A stretch of 64,000 nt of DNA from Janibacter alkaliphilus (lineage in GTDB: Bacteria; Actinomycetota; Actinomycetes; Actinomycetales; Dermatophilaceae), in NCBI RefSeq assembly GCF_013408565.1, contig NZ_JACBZX010000001.1, positions 1,178,001 through 1,242,000 on the forward strand, given 5' to 3'. Position 1 is the first letter of the stretch; each line of letters begins with the position of its first letter. The notes beneath the pieces were generated by a model, which worked only from the letters and a program-made list of their open reading frames with translations, did no database searches and had not been told where the DNA came from. Position numbers and translations under genes: made by a program. This document shows, in pieces, positions 26,494-36,016 of the stretch.

Positions 26494-28328
26494 TCAGGCG
26501 TCCTTGAGGATCTCCTGCGCCGCACGCTCGGACAGCTGCGCCACCGGGGCCCAGATGAAGCTCCCCGGGATCTCCCGGAAGGCCGACGCGTCGACCACCC
26601 GCAGCCCGGTGGTGCCACGCACCCGGTGCTTGGGGTCGAGCACGGCCGCCGGGTCGTTGCTCGCGCCGATCGGGTTGGTGCACGAGCCGTGGTGGCCGAA
26701 CTGCTCCTTGCGGATGTAGCTGTCCAGGTCGGCGTTCGGCCCGGGCGCGATCTCCTCGTAGCGGATCTTCGAGCGACGGTTGATCCGGCGAGCGGTCTCG
26801 ATGTCCTCCTTCACCGCGCCGACGTCGTAAGCGCCACCGCGCCCGTCGTCGAAGGAGCGCTTGTTGATCGCCGGGGGTGGCGGTCGGGTCGGCGCTGCGC
26901 AGCCGCACGGTCCCGGTCCGGCTCTGGCTGTAGGCCTTGACCGTGATCCAGGTGAACTTGTTGCTCGGCTTGCCCAGCGAGACGTCCACCCAGTCGGGCC
27001 GGAAGTTGTAGAACTCGCCGAGCACACCCAGCAGCGCGATCTCCGCCCGGCGCGGCCCCTTGCTGTAGCGGCGCCGGATGAAGAAGGGGGCACCGTTGCT
27101 GCCGTCGACGGAGAACTTGTTGAGCTTCTCCCACTTCGCCACGCCGGGGTCGTCCTCGGCGCCGGTGAGGTCGTAGTCGTCCAGGGCGCTGAAGGCGGTG
27201 TCCGTCTCGATCACCGTGGTCGCCTCGTGCCGGTCCTGGAAGTTGGTGCCGACCGCCGGCAGGTCCACCTTCGGCTCGATGCCGACCGAGCGAAGGTGGC
27301 TGGCCGGCCCGATCCCGGAGAGCATGAGCAGCTGCGGGGAGTTGAAGCAGCCGCCGGCGAGGATGACCTCCTTGCGGGCGCGGATGGTGCGGCGCCGGCT
27401 GGCGCGCTGGCTCTCGGTGAGGCTGGGTGCGTCCGGGCTGGCCTGGTAGAGGTGGTGCCCGGCGAGGTAGGTGACCCCGACGGCGCGCTGCTGCCCGCCG
27501 GGGGTGCGCTCGAGCAGCACCTTCTCGGCGAGGGCGTCGGTGACCACCGTCAGGCCGGAGTTCGCCCTCGGCGGCGGAGAGCAGCCGCTCGCGGGGGCTG
27601 ACCCGGGTGGCGCGGCGCGAGCTCTGCGGGGTGATGTAGAAGCCCTGCCCTCCGGTCCGGGTGTTGAGCCAGCCATTCGGGTCGGTGCCGACGCGGCGGC
27701 CGCCGCCCCACGGGATGGTCCAGTCGTCCTTGAGCGCGGCGATGGTCATGGCGTCGATCTTGAGGTCGGCCAGGGCGCGCGCCGGCAGGATCTGCTCGAC
27801 CGGCTGCCAGTCCAGGACCGACTGTCAGTGCTCCCACATCCGGTCCGGGTGGAAGGTGCGGTCGCCGGTCGCGTCCTGCAGGCTGCGCCAGTCGTCCGGC
27901 GAGGCGTTGATCGTCACCATCGCGTGGTGGGTGGTGCAGCCGCCGATGGTCGCCGAGCGCGGGTAGAGCACACCGTCCTGCTCCGGGACGAACTGCTCGC
28001 CGTGCTTGCTGGCGTCGCTGTAGTGGCGGATGTAGTAGTCCCAGCGCACCTGCGGGTCGCTGACCGTGCGCGGCCACAGCGCCGGGATCTTGTAGTAGGT
28101 CTGGTTGCCGTGCGCCGGGCCGGCCTCGAGCACGGCCACGGTGAAGCCCGCTTCGGCGAGACGCGCGGCGACTGGCGAGCCGCCCGGGCCGGAGCCGACG
28201 ACGACGTAGTCGACCTCGTCGGGCTCGTCCGCGTTGGCGGCCGAGGCGACGCCCGGGTGCAGCAGCGTCGCTGCCCCGGCGCCCGCCAGGCCGGAGAGCA
28301 CATGGCGACGACTTGGAATGGTGTTCAT
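26494..28328 (-). pseudogene. GMC-family flavin oxidoreductase, multiply disrupted
   Basis: A Tat-exported GMC (glucose-methanol-choline) oxidoreductase of about 610 residues with three lesions. The N-terminus (28328 down) has a twin-arginine signal (SRRHVLSGLAGAGAATLL) and the FAD motif YVVVGSGPGGSPVAARLAEAG. TGA at 27827-27825 interrupts MWEH*QSVLDWQ, where Trp is likely. Frame +1 shifts follow near 27575 and near 26870 (in a C run). Translation then continues through AGGCFNSPQLLMLSGIG (GMC signature 2) to HGSCTNPIGASNDPAAVLDPKHRVRGT and LRVVDASAF. All domains are present and little diverged, so decay is recent or some lesions are sequencing errors. Confidence 0.8.
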
Positions 28329-28399
28329 GCTACCGAAGAGTAATTTACCGACAGGTAGCGAGCCAGTGACTTGGTGAACTCGACGTCGATCTCGTTCGG

Positions 28400-28413
28400 C
28401 CGAACTAGTTCGG
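28400..28413. promoter_or_regulatory. 14-bp perfect palindrome upstream of the GMC gene
   Basis: ccgaactagttcgg is self-complementary and lies 72-85 nt before the GMC start. Its AACNNGTT core is of the type bound by TetR-family repressors such as KstR, but the outer T/A of that consensus is missing. Possible operator. A second imperfect dyad (gctacc...ggtagc) covers the ATG region at 28329-28360. Confidence 0.4.
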
Positions 28414-28454
28414 GGTGCGCCGTTGGAAGCGGGTAGGGGTATGCGGCCGCTTCG

Positions 28455-29957
28455 TCAGGGGGTGGTGCCCACCTGCTCGATGGCGTCGGCGTCGCTGGGC
28501 GAGGAGACCCGCGCGCCTGCGCTGCCACGACCCTTGCTCCGGGGGGTGGCCCCGCCGCCGTCGCTGGCGCTCTTGCCGTCGCCGGCGATCGCGGTGGCGA
28601 CGGCGTCGGTGACGTCGGAGTGGAAGACGCTGGGGATGATGAAGCTCGCGTTGAGCTCCTCGTCGGTGACCACGCCGGCGATGGCGTCGGCGGCCCGGAT
28701 GAGCATCTCGATCGTCACGTCCTCGGCGTCGGCGTCGAGCAGCCCGCGGAAGACCCCGGGGAAGGCGAGCACGTTGTTGATCTGGTTGGGGTAGTCGGAG
28801 CGCCCGGAGGCGACGACCGCGGCGAAGGGGGCGGCCTCGCCGGGGTCGATCTCAGGGTCGGGGTTGGCGAGCGCGAAGACGATCGGGTTCTCGGCCATGT
28901 CGTCGCGGATCCAGTCGGCCTTGAGGATGCCGGGCGCGGAGACCCCGATGAAGACGTCCGCGCCGTCGAGCCCGGCCTGCAGGTCGCCGCGCACCTGGCG
29001 GGGGTTCGTCCAGGTGGCGAGCTCCGCCTTCGCCGGGGGCAGGCTGTCGTCGTCACGCGAGAGGCAGCCCTCGCGGTCGTACATGACGACGTCCTGCGCG
29101 CCGGCGGCCATGAGCAGGGTGACGATGGCGGTGCCGGCAGCACCCGCCCCGGAGACGACGATCCGGGCGGTGCTGAGGTCCTTGTCGACGACCCGGAGGG
29201 CGTTGCGCAGGGCGGCGAGCACGACGATGGCGGTGCCGTGCTGGTCGTCGTGGAAGACCGGGATGTCCAGGCTCTCGCGCAGCCGACGCTCGATCTCGAA
29301 GCACTGCGGGGCGGCGATGTCCTCGAGGTTGATCCCGCCGAAGCCGGGGGCGATGAGCTCGACGGCGCGGACGATCTCGTCGGGGTCCTGGCTGGCGAGG
29401 CAGATCGGCCAGGCGTCGATGTCGGCGAACCGCTTGAAGAGAGCAGCCTTGCCCTCCATGACCGGCATGGCGGCCTCGGGGCCGATGTTGCCGAGGCCGA
29501 GGACGGCGGACCCGTCGGTGACGACCGCGACGGTGTTGCCCTTGATGGTCAGGCGACGGGCGTCCTCGGGCTGCTCGGCGATGGCCGAGCTGACCCGCCC
29601 CACGCCGGGGGTGTAGGCCATGGAGAGGTCGTCGCGGGTGCGCAACGGGACCTTGGAGCGGACCTCGATCTTGCCGCCGAGGTGCAGCAGGAAGGTGCGG
29701 TCGGAGACCTTGTGCACCTTGACGCCCTCGACCTGCTCGACGGCGGCGACGAGCTCGTCGGAGTGTGCCGAGTCGAAGCCGGAGCAGGTGACGTCGACGA
29801 CCAGCCGGTCGTGGCGGGAGTCGGCGACGTCGATGGCGGTGACGATGCCGCCCTGCTCGGCGATCTTCGTGGCTACCTGACCGACGACCGCGTGGTCGGG
29901 GCTGGTGTGCAGGCGGACGGTGATCGAGTACGACGACGGCGTGGCAGCGGGGGACAT
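28455..29957 (-). CDS. NAD(P)-dependent malic enzyme with N-terminal ACT domain
   Basis: Oxidative decarboxylation of malate to pyruvate; 500 residues. Residues 1-90 form an ACT-like regulatory domain (SITVRLHTSPDHAVVGQVATKI). The malic-enzyme core follows: MAYTPGVGRVSSAIA (catalytic Tyr), VVTDGSAVLGLGNIGP, MEGKAALFKRFADIDAWP (catalytic Lys), GINLEDIAAPQCFEIE, FHDDQHGTAIV (metal-binding Asp) and the dinucleotide fold IVVSGAGAAGTAIV. A 35-residue Gly/Ser/Ala tail is unusual. It is a single gene; the neighbouring GMC gene is in the same direction 127 nt downstream. Confidence 0.93.
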   Translation of the reverse strand: MSPAATPSSYSITVRLHTSPDHAVVGQVATKIAEQGGIVTAIDVADSRHDRLVVDVTCSGFDSAHSDELVAAVEQVEGVKVHKVSDRTFLLHLGGKIEVRSKVPLRTRDDLSMAYTPGVGRVSSAIAEQPEDARRLTIKGNTVAVVTDGSAVLGLGNIGPEAAMPVMEGKAALFKRFADIDAWPICLASQDPDEIVRAVELIAPGFGGINLEDIAAPQCFEIERRLRESLDIPVFHDDQHGTAIVVLAALRNALRVVDKDLSTARIVVSGAGAAGTAIVTLLMAAGAQDVVMYDREGCLSRDDDSLPPAKAELATWTNPRQVRGDLQAGLDGADVFIGVSAPGILKADWIRDDMAENPIVFALANPDPEIDPGEAAPFAAVVASGRSDYPNQINNVLAFPGVFRGLLDADAEDVTIEMLIRAADAIAGVVTDEELNASFIIPSVFHSDVTDAVATAIAGDGKSASDGGGATPRSKGRGSAGARVSSPSDADAIEQVGTTP

Positions 29958-30326
29958 GTGACCAGGGTCTCACTGCTCGGCTCGTCGCGTGACCTCGGCT
30001 GGCCGGTCACCTGCGATGCGTGAGGCCTACCGCAGCTTGCGCGTGGAGATGGAGCGAAGGCGACCAGGCGTGTGGCGGAGACGACCAGGCGTGAAGGGCG
30101 GAGCACGACTCGACGTGAAGGGCGGAGCGTCGCGGCGCTGCCGCGATGGTCCTAGATGGTCGAGCCTCAGGTGCGGGTGGAGCTGACCGTGGTGCTCGCC
30201 GTCGGTCAGCGTCAAGGCGAGGGCGGCGCTGAGGTGAGCATGACGCTGGAGTGAGGGCGGCCCTGCGGTGAGCTCGTCGCTGGGGTGAGGGCGGCACCGA
30301 GGTCAGACGGTGCTGATCACGCGGTG
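29958..30326. repeat. Intergenic region with short direct repeats, no gene
   Basis: 369 nt between malic enzyme and the DUF222 gene. It contains paired direct repeats (cgaccaggcgtg twice, cgtgaagggcggagc twice) and several gtgagggcggc units. No ORF with plausible composition and no convincing terminator hairpin were found. Confidence 0.45.
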
Positions 30327-32066
30327 TCACCGTCGGTCGCGGACGAGGGTGAGCCGTCGTCGAGGACCGTCACGGCTGATCTGTGCGTGGTAGCCGCGGT
30401 CGAGCAGGCGGTGGTGGTGCCCGCAGAGGGGGACCGCGTTGTCGAGGTCGGTGCGGCCGCCGGACCGCCACGCGGCGAGGTGATGGATCTCGGACCAGGC
30501 GAAGGGCACGTCGCAGCCGCCGATCGCGCAGGTGTCGTACCTGGTCGCCAGGGCGGCGCGCTGGGTCGAGGTGAAGAAGCGGGTCTGACGGCCGAGGTCG
30601 AGCGGCTGCCCGTCGGTGCCGAGGACGGCGGGGATGATCCCGGCCGCGCACGCCAGCTGTCGCAGCTGCCCGGCGGAGACAGGGTGACCGGTGTCGCTGG
30701 CTCCGACCCTGGGGCCGCCGGACCGCGTCCCGTTCGACCCTGGTGCCTGCAAGTTCGGCACGCTCGACTCCGCACCTGGTGAGCCTGACCCGGTCGCGCC
30801 TCGCTGCGGGGTGCTCGGGCCGCTCTGGCCGGTGCCGGCGGCGCCCTTCTGCAGGTCGTGCAGGCGGGTGGTGACGACGAGGGTGGCGGCGGTCTTCTCG
30901 TGCAGGTGGTCGGTCGGCAGATGGGTGAGCAGGGTGGCGAGGTCCTGGCCCTGGCGACGCATCCGAGCCAGGCGACGGTCCTTCCAGGTCATCGACGGGT
31001 CGTACCAGGAGGGCTCGGCGCCGTCGTTCGCCCCCGAAGAGGCACGCCCTGTGCTTCCGTCGACCCCTCTGCGCCCGTCGACCCCGGTGCTTCTGTCGCA
31101 GTCATTGCCGCTGTCTCGTGCCGGTGTGCGCCGGCGTGGGGAGGACATCGCGTCGAGGACCTTCTTCAGCACCAGCCCGGGGACGGTGGGCACGGTGAAC
31201 TGCCCGAACATCGTGCCGTCGTCGTTGTCCTTGATCCAGAACGAGCACCGTTCCCACGCGGCGTCCTCCTCGCGGGTGACGACGGTGCTCTCGTGGGTGT
31301 CGGCCGCGGCGGTGTCGCCGGTGACTCGTTCCAGCACGCGCGCGGCCAGGCGTCGTAGATCCCGCGGCGCGCGCCCCCTGGCCAGGCGCACCAGCTCGAC
31401 CTCGCACCGCGCTCGGACCTCGGCGCCGGTCCCGTCCGGCAGGTCACCCATGACCCCGGTGATGACGTCGACCTGCTCCGGCGAGAGATCGCCCGCCAGC
31501 TGTGCCCGTGCCACGAGTGACAGGCCGGCCCGCGGTGACGTCGCCGCCTCGGCAGGGTCCGTGTCGGACGGACCGCTCGGGCCGGTCGGCCCTCCAGCGC
31601 CCTCTCCACCGACACCCGATCCGTCAGACGCCGGTCCGTCCGGCGCCGATCCACCGGCCATGTCACCGCCCACCTCTGTCGTATCGCTCAGATCCGTCCC
31701 GAGGAGGCCCTCGCCGAGGGCCTCCACCCGTCGCGCCTGGCGGTGCGCCGTGCGCGGGTCAGTGCCGGTCACCCCAGCCACCCACGCTGCCGGGGTCCGC
31801 GCCCCACCTGCTTCGTCGGCGCGGGCGGCGCTGGCGATCGCGGCACCCTTGTCACGCAACGCCTGCGTCCGGTTGACCAGCCGCGTCAGCTCCCGCAGCA
31901 CTGCTGCCAGGTCGTGCGAGGTGACCCCGCGAGCGCGTGCCAGCGCGTCGAGCTCGTGGTCGAGCAGGTCCAGCCCCGCGTGCAGCTGACCGCAGACCCC
32001 GCCGGCGCACCGGTCGACACCGGAGGTGGCTGCCTCCGGGGTCTGCACGAGCGTGTCGCCTGCCAT
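30327..32066 (-). CDS. DUF222 / HNH endonuclease (13E12-repeat family)
   Basis: A protein of 579 residues. The N-terminal DUF222 helical domain (LLDHELDALARARGVTSHDLAAVLREL, AWVAGVTGTDPRTAHRQARR) is interrupted by Gly/Pro/Ser-rich linkers. The C-terminal HNH nuclease has CAIGGCDVPFAWSEIHHL and LCGHHHRLLDRGYH. The family corresponds to the mycobacterial 13E12 REP proteins, several of which are SOS-induced. The role is unproved; DNA processing is likely. The start ATG 32066 is set by the promoter: TATGTT ends 6 nt before it, preceded by TGTCGGTG, with a LexA-like box overlapping. Coding beyond 32066 would run through that promoter. Confidence 0.88.
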   Translation of the reverse strand: MAGDTLVQTPEAATSGVDRCAGGVCGQLHAGLDLLDHELDALARARGVTSHDLAAVLRELTRLVNRTQALRDKGAAIASAARADEAGGARTPAAWVAGVTGTDPRTAHRQARRVEALGEGLLGTDLSDTTEVGGDMAGGSAPDGPASDGSGVGGEGAGGPTGPSGPSDTDPAEAATSPRAGLSLVARAQLAGDLSPEQVDVITGVMGDLPDGTGAEVRARCEVELVRLARGRAPRDLRRLAARVLERVTGDTAAADTHESTVVTREEDAAWERCSFWIKDNDDGTMFGQFTVPTVPGLVLKKVLDAMSSPRRRTPARDSGNDCDRSTGVDGRRGVDGSTGRASSGANDGAEPSWYDPSMTWKDRRLARMRRQGQDLATLLTHLPTDHLHEKTAATLVVTTRLHDLQKGAAGTGQSGPSTPQRGATGSGSPGAESSVPNLQAPGSNGTRSGGPRVGASDTGHPVSAGQLRQLACAAGIIPAVLGTDGQPLDLGRQTRFFTSTQRAALATRYDTCAIGGCDVPFAWSEIHHLAAWRSGGRTDLDNAVPLCGHHHRLLDRGYHAQISRDGPRRRLTLVRDRR

Positions 32067-32069
32067 GAA

Positions 32070-32085
32070 CCGAACATACGTGCGA
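32070..32085 (-). promoter_or_regulatory. LexA (SOS) box candidate
   Basis: On the minus strand this reads TCGCACGTATGTTCGG, matching the actinobacterial SOS consensus TCGAAC-N4-GTTCGA at 10 of 12 defined positions. It overlaps the -10 box of the DUF222-HNH gene, an effective position for repression. Confidence 0.6.
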
Positions 32086-32094
32086 CCACCGACA
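32073..32094 (-). promoter_or_regulatory. PafBC/RecA-NDp-type promoter of the DUF222-HNH gene
   Basis: TGTCGGTG (32094-32087), exactly 8 nt, then TATGTT (32078-32073), 6 nt before ATG 32066. This agrees with the LexA-independent DNA-damage promoter TTGTCRGTG-N8-TANNNT known from mycobacterial recA. The position implies a leaderless mRNA. Confidence 0.7.
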
Positions 32095-32194
32095 GCGTCA
32101 GCCCACCTTCTGGTGCTGTGGACCGTCGGTGTCTCGTCGCCACGCATGTGCACTGTCACGGCCCGCGCGGCGCCCAGGTTGAGACGATCAGTCG

Positions 32195-32734
32195 GTGATC
32201 CCGCTGGCCACCGCCCGGCTCCGGCTGCGCCCCTTCGACATGGGCGACGTCGACGCGATCCTGGCCATCCACCAGAGCCAGCAGCTGCGTCGGTTCATCC
32301 CGACCCAGGTGCTCGAGGACGAGTCCGAGGTCCCGGCGCGGGTCGCCCGCTTCGCCCGCTTCGACGACGACCCGACCCTCGGCATCGTCGCCCTCGAACG
32401 ACTCGGAGACGGCTGCGTCGTCGGCCTCGTCATGGCCCAGCCGATCCCCGCGTCGGAAGGCGTCGCCCTGAACGACGTCGAGATCGGGTGGCGCGCGCAC
32501 CCCGAGCACAGCGGGCAGGGATACATCACCGAGGGGGCGAGAGCGGTCCTTCACCACCTGCTCGGCTCCGGCCTGCCGCGGGTCGTCGCCGTGACAAGTC
32601 CCGACAACCACGCCTCCCAGGCCGTGTGCGAGCGCATCGGGATGCGCCCTGCCGGGACCACCACGGACTACTACGACACGTCGACCATCCTCTTCGTCGC
32701 CGAGGCAGAGCCCAGCGACACGTCAAGGCTGTGA
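32195..32734 (+). CDS. GNAT-family N-acetyltransferase (RimJ/RimL-like)
   Basis: A protein of 179 residues. It has the GNAT fold of the RimJ/L type: LATARLRLRPFDMGDVDAI at the start, ALNDVEIGWRAHPEHSGQGYITEGARAVL covering the acetyl-CoA pyrophosphate loop (Q/RxxGxG-like SGQGYI), and SPDNHASQAVCERIGMR as the conserved C-terminal helix. The acceptor substrate is unknown. GTG 32195 is used. Transcribed divergently from the damage-type DUF222 gene, with about 130 nt between starts. Confidence 0.85.
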   Translation: MIPLATARLRLRPFDMGDVDAILAIHQSQQLRRFIPTQVLEDESEVPARVARFARFDDDPTLGIVALERLGDGCVVGLVMAQPIPASEGVALNDVEIGWRAHPEHSGQGYITEGARAVLHHLLGSGLPRVVAVTSPDNHASQAVCERIGMRPAGTTTDYYDTSTILFVAEAEPSDTSRL

Positions 32735-32856
32735 GCCAGCCGCGCATCACGCCGATGCCTTCCTATCCGGTGCTATTGCTCCTGCACTAGACATGAGGAG
32801 AGTCTGGTACCGAACCCGCTGGCGCGGAGTCGTGCATCGCGCGGTCATCGCCTCCC

Positions 32857-33216
32857 TCAGGTCGTCGACCACACCCCGAGCTCGTTGCCTGCCGGGTCGT
32901 GGAAGTGGAAGCGGCGCCCGCCCGGGAACTCGTAGGGCCCGTCGGTCACCGTGCCGCCCGCCTGGCGAACCGCCTCCACCGACGCGTCGAGGTCGTCGGA
33001 CCACAGCAGGACGAGCGGTCCGTCCGTCGAAGGCGGGCTCTGGGTGGTGATGCCGCCGGCCTCGCCGGGTGCCCCGAGCCGCTGGAAGCCGGCGTACGTC
33101 GGCCCCTAGTCGGTGAAGGTCCAGCCGAAGGCGCTCTCGTAGAAGGTCTTGGCCGCGTCGAGGTCGGTCGCGCCGAGCTCGACGTAGTCGATCGCGTGAT
33201 GAGTGTGCTCTGTCAT
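32857..33216 (-). pseudogene. Glyoxalase/VOC-superfamily gene with internal TAG
   Basis: A protein of 119 codons: ATG 33216 gives [20 protein letters not shown]..., a VOC-fold (glyoxalase/bleomycin-resistance/dioxygenase) small protein with FYESAFGWTFTD, PLVLLWSDDLDASVEAVRQAGG and FHFHDPAGNELGVWS. An in-frame amber codon (33108-33106) replaces what is probably Tyr in FTDYGPTY. No frameshift is present. Either a nonsense mutation or a base-call error. It has its own strong damage-type promoter immediately upstream, so loss would matter to the regulon. Confidence 0.75.
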
Positions 33217-33222
33217 GCGCCG

Positions 33223-33244
33223 ACCCTGGCACCGACCACCGACA
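33223..33244 (-). promoter_or_regulatory. PafBC/RecA-NDp-type promoter of the glyoxalase gene
   Basis: TGTCGGTG (33244-33237), 8 nt, then CAGGGT (33228-33223), 6 nt before ATG 33216. The spacing is identical to the neighbouring damage-type promoters; the first base of the -10 box is C instead of T. Confidence 0.6.
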
Positions 33245-33298
33245 GCGCCCCTCCGCGCCAGCGACAGCCCCTCCGAGAGTGGCGGCAGCCCGAACGCC

Positions 33299-34429
33299 TC
33301 ACCGCGGCAGCCCCGCCGTCAGCCGCGGCAGCGCCTTCTCCACCGGACCGGGCAGCACCCCGCCGAAGGGGGTGACCACCACCGGGTCGCTCGCGGCCCT
33401 CTTCCCCTTCGCCCGCTGCCACGTGCCGAGCGCTCGCCCGGCGCGGATCACGGTCGGTCGGAAGACCCCGTTCTTGCCCGGCACGACGTGCTCGCGCTCC
33501 TGCGCGTCGGTCATCACCGCGGAGCGGTCGCCGTAGCCGAGGACGATCTCGTCGAAGCCCGGCAGCAGCAGCGGCGCGCTCGTCGCCCGCTTCCGCGAGC
33601 CGTACGCCTCCAGCACCAGCGGATCCACCCAGTGCCGGGCGCCGCCGACCTTGATGCTGGTCAGCTCGGCGGTCGCCGTCTCCAGCACCGGGGCGATGTC
33701 GCGGCGCAGCAGCTTGCTCCACCAGAGGAACTCCTTGTCGGTCACCGGCCCGTGGCTGCGCAGGTAGCGCGCGCACCACCGCGCGACCGCCTCCTCGCGT
33801 GCCAGCGGCGTCTGCGGCGGCAGCCACCGCTCGCTGAGCACGAACCGCTGCTCCACCGACCCGCCCTCGGTGACCCACGTCGGTCCGAGGCAGAGGATCT
33901 GGGAGAGCGCGAGGTGGAAGATGAGGTGGTACCCGCGACCGGAGTCCACCGGCAGCTCGGCCTCCTCCCACACGGCGAGCAGCCCGGCGCGGGTCAGCCC
34001 CTCGGCGGGGATCGTCGCCCCGGCCAGCGCCTCGGCACGACCCAGGTGCTCATCGGTGAGCCCCAGCTCGGCGCGTCGCCGCGCCGTGGCCTGCTGGGTC
34101 GCCGCGCCCATGAGGTCGAGCATCCAGCCGAGGTCCTCCGCGGCGACGACGAAGAGGGTCCCGCGCATCGGCCAGGAGCGCACGATCTCGCCGGCGTCGT
34201 AGGCGGCGTGCACCTCGGCCAGCGAGCGCCGGGAGGTGCGCAGCGCCACCGACGTCGTCGACCCCGGCCAGTCCTGCCCCTGCGTGCACGTCAGGTGACG
34301 CACCACGTCGACCGGTCTCGCACCGGCGTCCGCCTGACCGGACCCCGCCGCGCCTGCCGCCTCGAGGGAGACCAGCCGCTGGGAGAGCAGCCGCATCCGG
34401 GCGACGTCGTCGAGGCTCCAGCGGGTCAT
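33299..34429 (-). CDS. AlkZ-like (HTH_42, winged-helix) DNA glycosylase
   Basis: A protein of 376 residues. A HTH_42/DUF1006 winged-helix protein, the family that includes Streptomyces AlkZ and E. coli YcaQ, glycosylases acting on bulky alkyl adducts or interstrand crosslinks. Near residue 50 the sequence [10 protein letters not shown] carries a QxQ motif in the place of the AlkZ catalytic Gln-x-Gln. [22 protein letters not shown] and the C-terminal [17 protein letters not shown] are typical of the family. Transcription from a damage-type promoter with TAGCGT 6 nt before the ATG supports a repair role. Substrate and activity are untested. Confidence 0.82.
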   Translation of the reverse strand: MTRWSLDDVARMRLLSQRLVSLEAAGAAGSGQADAGARPVDVVRHLTCTQGQDWPGSTTSVALRTSRRSLAEVHAAYDAGEIVRSWPMRGTLFVVAAEDLGWMLDLMGAATQQATARRRAELGLTDEHLGRAEALAGATIPAEGLTRAGLLAVWEEAELPVDSGRGYHLIFHLALSQILCLGPTWVTEGGSVEQRFVLSERWLPPQTPLAREEAVARWCARYLRSHGPVTDKEFLWWSKLLRRDIAPVLETATAELTSIKVGGARHWVDPLVLEAYGSRKRATSAPLLLPGFDEIVLGYGDRSAVMTDAQEREHVVPGKNGVFRPTVIRAGRALGTWQRAKGKRAASDPVVVTPFGGVLPGPVEKALPRLTAGLPR

Positions 34430-34435
34430 GCCCCG

Positions 34436-34457
34436 ACGCTAGCCCTCACCACCGACA
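34436..34457 (-). promoter_or_regulatory. PafBC/RecA-NDp-type promoter of the AlkZ-like gene
   Basis: TGTCGGTG (34457-34450), exactly 8 nt, then TAGCGT (34441-34436), 6 nt before ATG 34429. The best match of the three promoters in this cluster. It lies 3 nt from the stop codon of gnd, so the promoter fits entirely in the 30-nt gap between the genes. Confidence 0.7.
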
Positions 34458-34459
34458 GC

Positions 34460-35899
34460 TCAGTCCGCCGACACCTCGGACCGGTCCCCCGACCACAGCG
34501 TGTGGAAGACCCCGTCCCGGTCGGTGCGCCGGTACGTGTGTGCGCCGAAGAAGTCCCGCTGCCCCTGGATCAGCGCCGTGGGCAGCTGCTCGGCGCGCAG
34601 CCCGTCGTAGTAGGCCAGGCTCGAGGAGAAGCCCGGCGCCGGGATGCCCGCCTGCGCCGCGGTCACCACCACCCGCCGCCACGCCTCCTGGGCCTCGCCG
34701 AGCGCCTGCCGGAAGTACGGCGCCAGCAGCAGCGCGGACAGGTCCGGGTCGTCGGCGTAGGCCTCGGTGATCCGCCCGAGGAACTGGGCGCGGATGATGC
34801 AGCCGGCCCGCCAGATCTTCGCGACGTCCCCCTTCGCGATGTCCCAGCCGTGCTCGGCCGCCCCGGCGGCGATCTCGTCGAAGCCCTGCGAGTAGGCGAC
34901 GATCTTCGAGGCGAAGAGGGCCTGCCGCACGTCCTCGACGAAGGTCTCCGGGTCGTCGACGGTCCACTCCTGGGAGGGGCCGGGCAGCCCGCGGGCGGCC
35001 TCCCGCTGACCCAGCCGCGAGGACAGCGAGCGGGCGAAGACGGCCTCGGCGATCCCGGAGACCGGCACGCCCAGGTCCAGCGCGGTCTGCACGGTCCAGG
35101 CACCGGTCCCCTTCGCGCCGGCCGCGTCGAGGATGACGTCGACGAGCGGCTCGCCGGTGGCCTCGTCGGTCTGCCGCAGCACCTCGGCGGTGATCTCGAT
35201 GAGGTAGGAGGCCAGCTCGCCGGAGTTCCACTCCTGGAAGACGTCGGCGATCTCCGCCGGGCTCTTGCCGGTGCCGCGGCGGATGAGGTCGTAGGCCTCG
35301 GCGATGAGCTGCATGTCGGCGTACTCGATGCCGTTGTGCACCATCTTCACGAAGTGGCCGGCGCCGTCGGTGCCGACGTGGGTCACGCAGGGCTCGTCCT
35401 CGGCGACGGCCGCGATCGAGGCGAGGATCGGGCCGAGCGTCTCGTAGGACTCGGCGGGGCCGCCGGGCATGAGCGAGGGCCCGTTGAGGGCGCCCTCCTC
35501 GCCGCCGGAGATGCCGCAGCCGACGAAGTGGATGCCGGTGTCGCGGATCGCGGCCTCGCGGCGGATGGTGTCGGTGAAGAGGGCGTTGCCGCCGTCGACG
35601 ATGATGTCGCCCGGCTCGAAGACCTCGGTGAGCTCGTCGATGACGGCGTCGGTGGCCGCCCCGGCCTTGACCATGATGATCGCCGTGCGCGGTCGCTGCA
35701 GGCTGTCGGCAAGCTCCTGAACGGTGGTGGTCCGCACGAAGCCGGCCTCGGGGTGCTCGGCGATCAGCTCGTCGGTCTTGGCGGTGGTGCGGTTGTAGAC
35801 GGCGACCGTGTTGCCCTCGCGGCTGGCGAGGTTGCGGGCGAGGTTGCTGCCCATGACGGCGAGTCCGACGACGCCGATGGTGGCGGTGGCCTGAGGCAT
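34460..35899 (-). CDS. gnd: 6-phosphogluconate dehydrogenase, decarboxylating (NADP)
   Basis: Oxidative pentose-phosphate pathway enzyme, 6-phosphogluconate to ribulose 5-phosphate; 479 residues, the long-chain form. The Rossmann start [26 protein letters not shown] (Arg/Thr for NADP), [54 protein letters not shown] (catalytic Lys) and the C-terminal [21 protein letters not shown] are all conserved. Ribosome binding site GAAAGGA before ATG 35899. Divergent from the ACC deaminase gene. Confidence 0.96.
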   Translation of the reverse strand: MPQATATIGVVGLAVMGSNLARNLASREGNTVAVYNRTTAKTDELIAEHPEAGFVRTTTVQELADSLQRPRTAIIMVKAGAATDAVIDELTEVFEPGDIIVDGGNALFTDTIRREAAIRDTGIHFVGCGISGGEEGALNGPSLMPGGPAESYETLGPILASIAAVAEDEPCVTHVGTDGAGHFVKMVHNGIEYADMQLIAEAYDLIRRGTGKSPAEIADVFQEWNSGELASYLIEITAEVLRQTDEATGEPLVDVILDAAGAKGTGAWTVQTALDLGVPVSGIAEAVFARSLSSRLGQREAARGLPGPSQEWTVDDPETFVEDVRQALFASKIVAYSQGFDEIAAGAAEHGWDIAKGDVAKIWRAGCIIRAQFLGRITEAYADDPDLSALLLAPYFRQALGEAQEAWRRVVVTAAQAGIPAPGFSSSLAYYDGLRAEQLPTALIQGQRDFFGAHTYRRTDRDGVFHTLWSGDRSEVSAD

Positions 35900-36016
35900 G
35901 CGGGGTCCTTTCGCGGTGGCCTCTCCAGGCTAGGACCGTTCACGAGGGGCAGCCAGGCGAGCCGCGGTCCCATTGCCGGAACCTCCCGGACACCGCCGGG
36001 GAGTAGGTTCGCCGGC

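Noticed and set aside
28329..28360. RecA-NDp promoter before the GMC gene (CTGTCGGTA...TTCGGT)
   Set aside because: The ninth position is A, the -10 box lacks the A of TANNNT and ends only 3 nt before the ATG; the sequence is better seen as an imperfect dyad.
33299..34429. Simple transcription factor call for the winged-helix protein
   Set aside because: The HTH_42 family with a QxQ segment and a damage promoter fits an AlkZ/YcaQ-type glycosylase better than a regulator.
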